This document shows positions 1 through 6,884 of a DNA stretch of 7,894 nt, piece by piece. Every line of letters begins with the position of its first letter. The first letter of the stretch is position 1. This stretch comes from Bacteroides sp. (lineage in GTDB: Bacteria > Bacteroidota > Bacteroidia > Bacteroidales > Muribaculaceae), in assembly GCA_014801655.1 (NCBI GenBank), contig JAAVDT010000030.1:13410-21303 (forward strand). The letters are read 5' to 3'. The translations under genes and the position numbers were made by a program. The notes below the pieces were generated by a model that did not search any database, was not told the DNA's origin, and worked only from the letters and a program-made list of their open reading frames with translations.

Positions 1-630
1 ATCTACGGCACTGAAATGCGCTTCGACCCCGACGTGAACGTGCCTTTGGTGGCCGACATGTCGTCTGACATCTTCTCGCGCCCCATCGACGTGAAGAAAT
101 ATGACCTCATCTATGCCGGCGCGCAGAAGAATCTCGCTCCCGCAGGCGTGACCATCGTGATTGTCAAGGATGAAGCCCTCGGCCACGTTGACCGTCCCAT
201 CCCCACGATGCTCAACTATGAAACCCACGTCAAGAAGGGTTCGATGTTCAACACTCCTCCCGTGCTTCCCATCTACTCCGCGCTGATGACCCTGCGCTAC
301 TACAAAGAGCTCGGCGGCGTTCGCGAAATCGAAAAGATGGACAAGGCTAAAGCTCAGAAACTTTATGACGCAATCGACTCAAGCCGCATGTTTGAAGGCA
401 CCGTGACCGATCCCGCCGACCGCTCGATCATGAATGTTTGCTTCGTCATGAAGCCCGAATACAAAGAACTCGAAAAAGAGTTCATCGATTTCTGCTCAAC
501 CAAGGGCATCGTGGGCATCAAGGGCCACCGCTCAGTTGGCGGTTTCCGCGCTTCGCTCTACAATGCGCTGCCGATGGAAAGCGTTGAAGTGCTCGTCGAT
601 GCAATGCGTGAATTTGAAGCTAACCACTAA
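1..630 (+). CDS. serC: Phosphoserine aminotransferase, C-terminal part (5' end outside the window)
   Basis: Partial gene: the reading frame is open from base 1 and ends at TAA 628-630, giving 209 residues of a family that is usually about 355-360 long. SerC is a PLP-dependent class V aminotransferase that converts 3-phosphohydroxypyruvate and glutamate to O-phosphoserine and 2-oxoglutarate in cytosolic serine synthesis, and it also acts in PLP synthesis in some bacteria. The stretch YAGAQKN carries the PLP-binding lysine (fragment residue 43, bases 127-129). Asp19 of the ADMSSD motif lies 24 residues earlier, the same spacing as Asp174/Lys198 that I recall for the E. coli enzyme. The C-terminal [13 protein letters not shown] block is also typical. 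The ATG at base 16 is an internal methionine, not the start. The gene lies 23 bases before serA, so the two are probably cotranscribed. Identification is secure. Confidence 0.96.
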   Translation: MYGTEMRFDPDVNVPLVADMSSDIFSRPIDVKKYDLIYAGAQKNLAPAGVTIVIVKDEALGHVDRPIPTMLNYETHVKKGSMFNTPPVLPIYSALMTLRYYKELGGVREIEKMDKAKAQKLYDAIDSSRMFEGTVTDPADRSIMNVCFVMKPEYKELEKEFIDFCSTKGIVGIKGHRSVGGFRASLYNALPMESVEVLVDAMREFEANH

Positions 631-653
631 TCCTGTCAGCGATTCAGAACACT

Positions 654-1577
654 ATGGCAAAAGTATTGGTTGCAACCGAAAAACCCTTTGCGGCGGCTGC
701 CGTTGAGGGCATCAGAGAAATCATCGAATCTGCAGGCTATGAGTTTGCACTTCTTGAAAAATATGGCTCGAAGCAGGAGCTGCTCGATGCCGTGGCCACA
801 GCCGAGGGGCTGATTATCCGCAGCGACATTGTCGATGCGGAAGTAATTGAAGCCGCTAAAAACCTGAAAGTTGTGGTGCGCGCCGGTGCAGGCTACGATA
901 ATGTTGACCTTGCAGCAGCAACGGCCGCCGGAGTGTGTGTTGAAAACACTCCCGGTCAGAACTCCAACGCCGTTGCCGAGCTGGTGTTCGGCATGACGGT
1001 GATGGCTGTTCGCAATATGTATGACGGCACTTCCGGCACTGAGCTCAAGGACAAAACTCTCGGCATTCATGCCTTCGGTCAGGTGGGTCGCAACGTTGCC
1101 CGCATCGCCAAGGGATTCGGCATGGAGGTGTCGGCCCTCGACCCCTATTGCCCCGACGAAGTGATAGCCGAAGCCGGTGTGAAGCCTGTTCACTCGGTCG
1201 ATGAGCTCTATAGCGGCAACAAATTCGTGTCGCTCCACATTCCTGCCACTGCCGAAACCAAAGGCTCAGTGGGCTATGACCTGCTGATGAAACTCCCCAA
1301 GGGGGGCGTGCTCATCAACACCGCCCGCAAGGAGGTGATCGACGAAGAAGGTCTTGCCCGCGCATTGACCGAACGTCCTGACCTGAAATATGTTGCCGAC
1401 GTTAAGCCCGGCAATGCCGCCGAACTCGAAGAGAAATTTGCCGGCCGCGTGTTCTTCACTCCCAAGAAAATGGGTGCGCAGACAGCCGAAGCCAACATCA
1501 ATGCCGGTCTCGCCGCAGCCCGTCAGGTGGTGGCATTCCTCTCCGAAGGCATTGACCGTTTCCGCGTCAACAAATAA
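654..1577 (+). CDS. serA: D-3-phosphoglycerate dehydrogenase, short form without ACT domain
   Basis: This 307-residue protein is a D-isomer-specific 2-hydroxyacid dehydrogenase. It would oxidise 3-phosphoglycerate to 3-phosphohydroxypyruvate with NAD+, the substrate of the SerC encoded just upstream. Visible features are an N-terminal substrate-domain half (RAGAGYDNVD, residues 76-85), a dinucleotide-binding loop with Ala140-x-Gly142-x-x-Gly145 in place of the first glycine, Asp163 at the expected NAD ribose position, and the active-site arginine Arg225 in INTAR. The usual catalytic histidine block (TPHIG) reads TPKKMGAQT, with Lys271-Lys272, and the catalytic glutamate position appears to be Asn254. 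The protein ends about 35 residues after this block, so it lacks the serine-binding ACT domain and probably is not feedback-inhibited by that route. Short PGDHs with lysine replacing histidine are known from Bacteroides and Entamoeba, so this is a lineage trait and not damage. The ATG at 654 is the only sensible start. Confidence 0.95.
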   Translation: MAKVLVATEKPFAAAAVEGIREIIESAGYEFALLEKYGSKQELLDAVATAEGLIIRSDIVDAEVIEAAKNLKVVVRAGAGYDNVDLAAATAAGVCVENTPGQNSNAVAELVFGMTVMAVRNMYDGTSGTELKDKTLGIHAFGQVGRNVARIAKGFGMEVSALDPYCPDEVIAEAGVKPVHSVDELYSGNKFVSLHIPATAETKGSVGYDLLMKLPKGGVLINTARKEVIDEEGLARALTERPDLKYVADVKPGNAAELEEKFAGRVFFTPKKMGAQTAEANINAGLAAARQVVAFLSEGIDRFRVNK

Positions 1578-1595
1578 CGAAGAACCCGGCAAGCG

Positions 1596-2006
1596 ATGGA
1601 TTACGACGATCAGTATCATTTCCGGATGCCGCTGCGGGTGCGCGACTACGAAGTTGATTCGCAGGGTATTGTCAACAATGCCATCTATCTCCACTATCTT
1701 GAGCACACCCGCCACGAGTTTTGCCGTCAGGTCGGCACCTCATTCCGGCAGATGCAGGCCGAGGGCGTGGATCCGGTCATCAGGTCGATACAGATTCAGT
1801 ATCTCACCCCTCTGACGCTCGGCGAAGATATGGAAAGTTGCCTGTCGCTGCGCCGCGAAGGAGCGCGATTCATCTTTGTGCAAGACATTTACCGCCTGCC
1901 CGACCATCGCCCCGTGGTGAAAGCCGAGTGTACGGTTGTCTGCCTCGAAAACGGCCGCCTCACCCGAGGCGACATCCTCGCCGGCCCTTTCGCCGCCTAC
2001 CTCTGA
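1596..2006 (+). CDS. Acyl-CoA thioesterase of the YbgC/FadM-like 4HBT hotdog family
   Basis: This 136-residue protein is about the normal length for a single hotdog-fold thioesterase, a family of cytosolic enzymes that hydrolyse acyl-CoA or acyl-ACP thioesters. The N-terminal signature is clear: the VRDYEVDSQGIVNNAIY stretch (residues 15-31) contains the likely catalytic Asp21, Gly24, Val26 and Asn28, followed by Tyr31, Tyr34, Glu36 and Arg39 on the long helix. The substrate cannot be read from the sequence. The ATG at 1596 is 18 bases after the serA stop and gives a start just before the first strand, as is usual, so the gene is probably cotranscribed with serC-serA. No membrane segment or signal peptide is seen. 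It is followed by a strong hairpin and then the convergent helicase gene. I recall thioesterase genes of this type near dprA in Bacteroides, which would fit the helicase having been inserted between them, but I could not check that. Confidence 0.88.
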   Translation: MDYDDQYHFRMPLRVRDYEVDSQGIVNNAIYLHYLEHTRHEFCRQVGTSFRQMQAEGVDPVIRSIQIQYLTPLTLGEDMESCLSLRREGARFIFVQDIYRLPDHRPVVKAECTVVCLENGRLTRGDILAGPFAAYL

Positions 2007-2033
2007 CCCCGCAATTCCTACAATAACGAATAA

Positions 2034-2078
2034 AGTAATGGCGATGTCCTGCCCCAACGCAGCGACACCGCCATTACT
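2034..2078. terminator. Long hairpin between convergent genes, probable bidirectional terminator
   Basis: The left arm 2034-2048 pairs with the right arm 2064-2078 in 14 of 15 positions; the only mismatch is A2044/C2068. An inner CTGC/GCAG pair (2049-2052 with 2059-2062) extends it over a six-base loop, with C2063 bulged. The hairpin starts 28 bases after the thioesterase stop and lies 34 bases beyond the helicase stop. Read on the minus strand it is followed by a T-rich run (TTTATTCGTTATT), so it best fits termination of the helicase transcript. On the plus strand no T-tract follows, so termination of the serC operon here is less certain. Confidence 0.72.
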
Positions 2079-2111
2079 GCTTGATATAAACAAATCGTCA
2101 TGCGGGATACG

Positions 2112-4655
2112 CTAACGGTCAAATTTTCCCAATCGCATTACAATAGATGTCTGGGTGCGTCCAAGTTCTTCTGCGATGTATCGAATACTTTTCCCTTGAC
2201 TATGGAGTGACAATAGAATCCTATCTTCGCGTTTCGTCCATTTTTTCATTCTGTTAGGATGTTTGAGGTAGGTTGTTTCTGTGATAGTCTCAGGATTGAT
2301 AAATTCCTTAACAAAAACTGATTGATGATTTTCTTCATAGAGAACCCATGTTTTTACTTTTGCTCGCGTAATTGCAACGTAGAAAAGTCGCCTCTCTTCG
2401 CTGTGGGGAAAGATGTCGTTATCAGTTAATAGATATTGAATTGATGAGTCATCTGTAACGAGTGATGGAAAGCCATAGGTTGCTCGATTGCATTGCAGTA
2501 AAATCACATAGTCTGCTTCAAGTCCTTTGGATTTATGGACTGTAAGGAATTCTATTTTTCGATTGCCTATTATATAGTAGAAACGATTTCCTTCCTTTAC
2601 ACTTTTGAACGAAAGGGAGAGAAAATAATCATCAAATGAATAGCGTCCTAAAAGGAATATGGATTTATCGGTTGGAATGGAAGCAATGAGTTGCAGAATT
2701 GTATCACAATAACGCGCTTGATTGTAGGATACGAAGGACAGTTCTGTTTTTGCTTCTTTGCTGAAAGGACGAATATTTTTTTTGATTTGATTTGAGTTGT
2801 TCTGTATAAATTTCGATGATTGGGAAACTAATGGTTCGCCAAAACGGTAGGTAGTTTCTATTTTATTAATCTCTGTTGGACCAAAATATTCAGAGAATTT
2901 ATTAAACAAAGCCATATCGCTTCCGGAAAATCTATAGATAGATTGCCAGTCATCGCCAACGCAATATAGTTTTGCCGGCTTTGCTTCTCCTCTCAAAGCC
3001 TTTAAAAAGTTATATCTATCCATTGAGATGTCTTGAAATTCATCTACTATGATAAAATCATATTCATTTGGATTAAACTTTCTGCAGATTTCGGTTGCTT
3101 GCAAAATGGCGTCGGTGAAATCAATATTATCACTGTCATGGAGAGTCTTTTCATAGAGACGGTAAACAGGGCGAAAAATGTATTCAATTAGAGATTCGGA
3201 TTTTTCATCATCAGCATTTCTAACCTGACTAAGCACGTCAGTTATGGAGCGACAATTTGATTTTAATAGAGTTACAAATGTGGCAATCAGTCTGATGAAT
3301 GCTTTTTCGCGATTGCTGCCTTTGGGGATAACTAAATTAAACAAATCATCATCACTATATTCTGTTATGGGAACACCTGCCTCGATAAGCTGTTGTTTGA
3401 GGCGTTCTTTAATGGTTCCGTATTTAAAAACTGCGCTGGATGTTGTGAGTAATGTCGTTCCGAATTTTTGGTGTGCAGCTTTTTTCCATGCAATACCATC
3501 GTTATAGAGCTTATTTGCTTCTTCGTAGGTTAAGCTCATATCTTTTGCAAACCATTGGGGAACGAGGCTGTGGTCGTCAACTCCGAAGTGTTCTAAGTAG
3601 ATACGTCGTGTGCGACCATTGACTTCATAATAAATTGAGAAGTCTGGTTTGTATTGAGAGTGCATAGAATCGGCAACCGGATGTTCATATGCTTCCTCAT
3701 ATCTGAATTTTACGCCAAATGATGATAATAAGAAACAGATGGTCTGCTCCTGATGGCTCCTCACATAAATCTGGTGGCCATCCATATCGGGAAGTATCGC
3801 TTTTAGTCTGGTGCTCTTTTGTTCTGACAGATTTTGGCGTAATTCATTCTCTTGACGGTCAGATTCTGTTTCGTGGGATTGGAAGTCAATAAAGTATTCG
3901 ACAATGTGTTTACAGAACTGCGCATCGGTTTGTAATTCTCTGTAAATCTTAACGAATAGCGCATCAGTATTGTCGCATATAGAGGGTTTTACTCCCGTTT
4001 GCTGCCCAATGATATCAAGTGCAAGTTTATGAAACGTGTATCCTCTGAGGCCATCAATATTCACTCGCTCAGTCAGCTCTGCCGCAGCTTTATTGGTGTA
4101 GCTGATGAGGAGGATGCGCTTAGGATCTATGCCTTTCTTTTCAATAAGATACTTTACTTTTCCGACAATAGATGAAGTCTTTCCACTGCCTGCACTGCTG
4201 ACCACCAGGCAATTGTCTTCTTCGGAAATAATAGCGCGGCGTTGTTGGTTATCTAAGGGATATTTAAGGCACTTGTCAAAAAAATCTTTATTGGACCGGA
4301 GTATTTCTTTGAAATAATGATCGTTGTGTGTTTTGATGATTGTATCAATATTTTCAAAATCACTAATCAGATTCATTATGTCATAAGATTGTGTGATGAA
4401 TAGTTTTTCGAGCCAGAAGGTGAGTTTAGATGCTTCAAAATATACATCGGTATATAAATCTCTGATATAATCCTTGTTGGTAAAACTGATGTATTTGTTT
4501 ATGAAGTTATTATTGATATACCCTTTGATATCCTCGGTTGTCGTAAGCTCCTTTGTAAGTCGATTGGCTTTTATTATGACGACGATTCTTGCAATGATTG
4601 CTGCAATAAAAAGCAACGCAATAACGAATGATATAATGATTGGTGAGTTCAACAT
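2112..4655 (-). CDS. Membrane-anchored helicase IV (HelD)-like UvrD-family helicase with inserted nuclease-like domain and C-terminal HTH
   Basis: This 847-residue protein is an SF1A helicase, a family of ATP-driven 3'-5' translocases. All motifs are present: Q-motif around 134-138, Walker A AGSGKT (155-160), Ia SYTNKAA (185-191), Ib TFHKLAL (207-213), II DEFQD (538-542), III GDDWQSIYR (567-575), IV TTYRF (601-605), V VHKSKGLEAD (706-715) and VI RRLFYVAITRA (755-765). GDDWQSIYRFSG and DEFQDIS resemble E. coli helicase IV more than UvrD or Rep. Three additions stand out. Residues 5-28 form one hydrophobic helix followed by Lys/Arg, suggesting an anchor with the body in the cytoplasm. Residues about 300-425 form an extra region resembling a PD-(D/E)XK nuclease (KPDF at 336-339, LEHFG at 354-358). 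Residues 804-844 resemble a Myb/GcrA-like helix-turn-helix. The gene is AT-rich relative to its flanks (27-43% GC in three sampled lines), implying transfer. It has its own promoter and terminator. Helicase identity is firm; a role in repair, transcription or defence is unknown. Confidence 0.92.
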   Translation of the reverse strand: MLNSPIIISFVIALLFIAAIIARIVVIIKANRLTKELTTTEDIKGYINNNFINKYISFTNKDYIRDLYTDVYFEASKLTFWLEKLFITQSYDIMNLISDFENIDTIIKTHNDHYFKEILRSNKDFFDKCLKYPLDNQQRRAIISEEDNCLVVSSAGSGKTSSIVGKVKYLIEKKGIDPKRILLISYTNKAAAELTERVNIDGLRGYTFHKLALDIIGQQTGVKPSICDNTDALFVKIYRELQTDAQFCKHIVEYFIDFQSHETESDRQENELRQNLSEQKSTRLKAILPDMDGHQIYVRSHQEQTICFLLSSFGVKFRYEEAYEHPVADSMHSQYKPDFSIYYEVNGRTRRIYLEHFGVDDHSLVPQWFAKDMSLTYEEANKLYNDGIAWKKAAHQKFGTTLLTTSSAVFKYGTIKERLKQQLIEAGVPITEYSDDDLFNLVIPKGSNREKAFIRLIATFVTLLKSNCRSITDVLSQVRNADDEKSESLIEYIFRPVYRLYEKTLHDSDNIDFTDAILQATEICRKFNPNEYDFIIVDEFQDISMDRYNFLKALRGEAKPAKLYCVGDDWQSIYRFSGSDMALFNKFSEYFGPTEINKIETTYRFGEPLVSQSSKFIQNNSNQIKKNIRPFSKEAKTELSFVSYNQARYCDTILQLIASIPTDKSIFLLGRYSFDDYFLSLSFKSVKEGNRFYYIIGNRKIEFLTVHKSKGLEADYVILLQCNRATYGFPSLVTDDSSIQYLLTDNDIFPHSEERRLFYVAITRAKVKTWVLYEENHQSVFVKEFINPETITETTYLKHPNRMKKWTKREDRILLSLHSQGKSIRYIAEELGRTQTSIVMRLGKFDR

Positions 4656-4673
4656 GCTGTAATGATTGTGTCA

Positions 4674-4705
4674 CAAAGATAGCTATTATTGCTTTTTTGA
4701 ACAAG
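4674..4705 (-). promoter_or_regulatory. Bacteroidetes-type promoter of the helicase gene
   Basis: On the minus strand the -7 box TATCTTTG (4681 to 4674) matches TAnnTTTG exactly. A -33 box CTTG (4705 to 4702) differs from TTTG by one base, with a 20-base spacer. Transcription would start near 4668-4670, leaving a leader of roughly 13-15 bases before the ATG at 4655. There is no Shine-Dalgarno sequence, which is normal for this phylum. No operator-like repeat is seen. Confidence 0.72.
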
Positions 4706-4727
4706 AAGGATGTCCTGATTAGATTAT
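4696..4727 (+). promoter_or_regulatory. Weak candidate promoter for dprA
   Basis: TTTG at 4696-4699 is followed, after a 20-base spacer, by TAGATTAT at 4720-4727, which matches four of the six fixed bases of TAnnTTTG. It faces dprA and overlaps the -33 region of the divergent helicase promoter, so the two could compete. The implied leader is about 60 bases. This is only a pattern match, with no independent support. Confidence 0.25.
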
Positions 4728-4791
4728 TTCATGGGTGGTGGGTTTTGATTTGCGGGGATTATTTGTTAATTTTACGGGCGATAAATTGTTT

Positions 4792-5901
4792 ATGACTGAG
4801 GAGCTGACATATCAGATTGCTTTTGCGTCGATTCGCGGAATGAATCGGCTGATGGCTGATGAGTTGCTTGCGCGCGTTGGCGATGAGAGGCGCTTTTTTG
4901 AGGCGTCGCAGAGCCAGCTCGGAGCAGTGATGGGTGCGCCGAACAGGATTTTTGATGACCGATACAGGGCGGAGCTCGTGGAGCGGGCTCGCCGTGAGGT
5001 GGAGTTTGTCAGGAATCATTCGGTGAAGACGCTCTATTTTCGCTCGCCTGACTATCCTCGCCGCCTGACGGAGGCGGAGGATGCGCCGTTGATGCTCTAT
5101 TCGCTCGGGCCGGCCGATCTGACGGCGGGCCACATGCTGGCCATTGTCGGTACTCGCCATGCTACGCCCTATGGCTGTGACTTCGTGCGCCGTCTGATTG
5201 AGGAGCTGCATGAGCGGTTGGCTAATCCGCTGACCATTGTGAGCGGGCTGGCGTTTGGCATCGATGCGGCGGCTCATGATGCGGCTCTGAAGTGCGGTGT
5301 GCCGACAGTTGGTGTGCTTGCCCATGGATTTCAGACCATTTATCCGGCGCAGCATCGGTCGATGGCGGCTTCGATGGTGAGAGGTTCGGGCGGATTGCTG
5401 ACGGAATATGGCCACGAGGCTCCGATTCATAAGGGTAATTTTGTGGCCCGCAATCGCATTGTGGCCGGTTTGTGTGACTGTCTGGTGGTGGCCGAGTCGG
5501 CTTCCAAGGGTGGTGCGCTGATCACGGCTGATCTTGCTTCGGGCTACAGTCGCGATGTGTTTGCTCTGCCCGGACGCATTTCCGATCGCTACAGTGCGGG
5601 GTGTAATGCGCTTATCGCTTCAAACACGGCGGGTCTGATTACGGGTGCCGATGACCTTATCCGCGCCATGGGTTGGCCGGAGAAGGATGCCGCCGAAGTG
5701 GCTCAGCCGAGCTTGTTTGAAAATCTCTCGGAGGAGGAGCAGGCTATCATAGACTACCTGACTGAGCATGGCGAGGGGCAAATCAATGTGATGACCGTGG
5801 CGCTCAACCGCAATATCGGGCGACTGATGGGGCAGCTGATCGACATGGAGTTTCGCAAGCTGATTCTCTCTTATCCGGGCGGAAAATATCGTCTGGCCTA
5901 A
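4792..5901 (+). CDS. dprA: DNA-processing protein DprA/Smf
   Basis: With the ATG at 4792 the protein is 369 residues, about the usual length. DprA binds single-stranded DNA, protects it and loads RecA; it is best known from natural transformation but is widespread in non-competent bacteria. The order is an N-terminal helical (SAM/HhH-like) region at about 1-60, the Rossmann-like core, and a C-terminal winged helix at about 312-367. Core motifs are AIVGTRHAT (117-125), SGLAFGIDAAAH (151-162), VLAHG (175-179), the ssDNA-contact block ARNRIVAGL (219-227), SKGGALITA (238-246) and ALPGR (258-262). A longer reading from GTG 4735 would add 19 residues unlike DprA N-termini, so ATG 4792 is preferred; MTEELTYQIAF is a typical DprA beginning. 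It is divergent from the helicase across 136 bases. The GC-rich composition matches the other housekeeping genes. Confidence 0.95.
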   Translation: MTEELTYQIAFASIRGMNRLMADELLARVGDERRFFEASQSQLGAVMGAPNRIFDDRYRAELVERARREVEFVRNHSVKTLYFRSPDYPRRLTEAEDAPLMLYSLGPADLTAGHMLAIVGTRHATPYGCDFVRRLIEELHERLANPLTIVSGLAFGIDAAAHDAALKCGVPTVGVLAHGFQTIYPAQHRSMAASMVRGSGGLLTEYGHEAPIHKGNFVARNRIVAGLCDCLVVAESASKGGALITADLASGYSRDVFALPGRISDRYSAGCNALIASNTAGLITGADDLIRAMGWPEKDAAEVAQPSLFENLSEEEQAIIDYLTEHGEGQINVMTVALNRNIGRLMGQLIDMEFRKLILSYPGGKYRLA

Positions 5902-5980
5902 TCAAAATCGGCCATTCGCGCGTTACTATATATAATAATGTGTAATCACTCCTTTTTACCTAATAATCGAATTTCAAGAT

Positions 5981-6856
5981 ATGGAAAAGAAAATCATAGA
6001 ACCTTCTGAGCTGATTATCAACCCCGACGGCTCGGTGTTTCATCTTCATCTGCTGCCGGAACAGCTGACTGACCGCATTATCCTCGTGGGCGACCCGGGA
6101 CGTGTTGACATGGTGGCTTCTTTTTTCGATACAGTTGATTTTGAGGTGTCGTCGCGCGAGTTTCACACCATCGGCGGCACTTATCAGGGAAAACCCATCA
6201 TGTGTCTGAGCCATGGCATCGGCCCTGACAATATCGACATCGTGGTGACGGAACTTGATGCGCTGGCTAATGTGGATTTCTCTACTCGCGAGGTGCGCCC
6301 CGAACATCGCACGCTCCACATGGTGCGCATCGGCACATCCGGCGCTCTGCAGCCCGAACTCCGTATCGGCACACCCGTGATTGCCGAAAAGGCTATCGGC
6401 TTTGATGGCGTGCTCAACTATTATGCTGGTCGCAATTCGGTGGCCGACCGAGAGTTTGAAGATGCATTCTGCGAAGCTGTGGGCTGGAACCCGCTGTGGG
6501 CGAAGCCTTACATCGTGGACGCTGATTCTCATCTGGTCGACTTGATTGGTCGCGATGACATGGTGCGCGGCAATACGATTTCGGCCGTCGGCTTCTATGG
6601 TCCGCAGGGTCGCGAGGTGCGCCTGCCACTTGCAAATCCCGACCTCAACCGCCGCATCGAGGAGTTTCGATTCAAGGGTCGCAAGGTGACCAATTATGAA
6701 ATGGAATCGGCACCGCTTCAGGGACTAAGCCTGCTGATGGGGCACAAGGCCATGACCGTGTGCTCAATCATTGCCAACCGCATGAACCATGAGGCTACGC
6801 CTAACTACAAGACGGCAATCCATGACCTCGTGGGCACCGTGCTTGACCGAATCTAA
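5981..6856 (+). CDS. udp: Nucleoside phosphorylase, uridine phosphorylase type
   Basis: This 291-residue protein belongs to the NP-I (PNP/UDP) phosphorylase family, which splits nucleosides with phosphate into free base and ribose-1-phosphate in cytosolic salvage. Phosphate-site residues are seen in VGDPGRVD (36-43, Arg41) and RIGTSGA (116-122, Arg116, Thr119). The ribose site is NYEMES (238-243, Met241, Glu242). FYGPQGR (205-211) carries Gln209 and Arg211 at the positions that recognise uracil in E. coli Udp, which points to pyrimidine substrates. It is longer than E. coli Udp (about 253) because of extra N-terminal residues around LIINPDGSVFHLHL, a form I associate with Bacteroidetes enzymes. 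The 79-base gap after dprA shows no clear TAnnTTTG box, so an own promoter is unproven. It is 28 bases before the Dus gene. Family is certain; uridine over purine specificity is likely, not proven. Confidence 0.86.
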   Translation: MEKKIIEPSELIINPDGSVFHLHLLPEQLTDRIILVGDPGRVDMVASFFDTVDFEVSSREFHTIGGTYQGKPIMCLSHGIGPDNIDIVVTELDALANVDFSTREVRPEHRTLHMVRIGTSGALQPELRIGTPVIAEKAIGFDGVLNYYAGRNSVADREFEDAFCEAVGWNPLWAKPYIVDADSHLVDLIGRDDMVRGNTISAVGFYGPQGREVRLPLANPDLNRRIEEFRFKGRKVTNYEMESAPLQGLSLLMGHKAMTVCSIIANRMNHEATPNYKTAIHDLVGTVLDRI

Positions 6857-6884
6857 AACGGCTTACGAATTTCACTGAATATTG

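Noticed and set aside
636..1238. 200-residue open frame on the minus strand opposite serA
   Set aside because: It lies wholly within serA, whose protein motifs are unambiguous. The translation shows no recognisable domain, and long antisense frames are common opposite GC-rich genes.
4510..4704. 64-residue minus-strand frame overlapping the helicase start
   Set aside because: It is an out-of-frame shadow of the helicase N-terminus, and the predicted promoter would place its start upstream of the transcript.
2079..4735. Helicase region as a transposon, integron or named phage-defence system
   Set aside because: No transposase, integrase, terminal repeats, target duplication or partner effector gene is visible, and a lone helicase does not match the multi-gene defence systems I know. 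Acquisition is argued from composition only.
4735..4791. GTG at 4735 as the dprA start, and the tiny ATG frame at 4731 (five codons then TGA)
   Set aside because: The 19 extra residues do not resemble DprA N-termini, and ATG 4792 begins a typical one. The five-codon frame is too short to distinguish from chance.
5902..5980. Promoter or terminator between dprA and the phosphorylase gene
   Set aside because: The region is AT-rich with a short TTAC/GTAA inverted match, but has no TAnnTTTG box with a spaced TTTG and no stable stem, so neither can be called.
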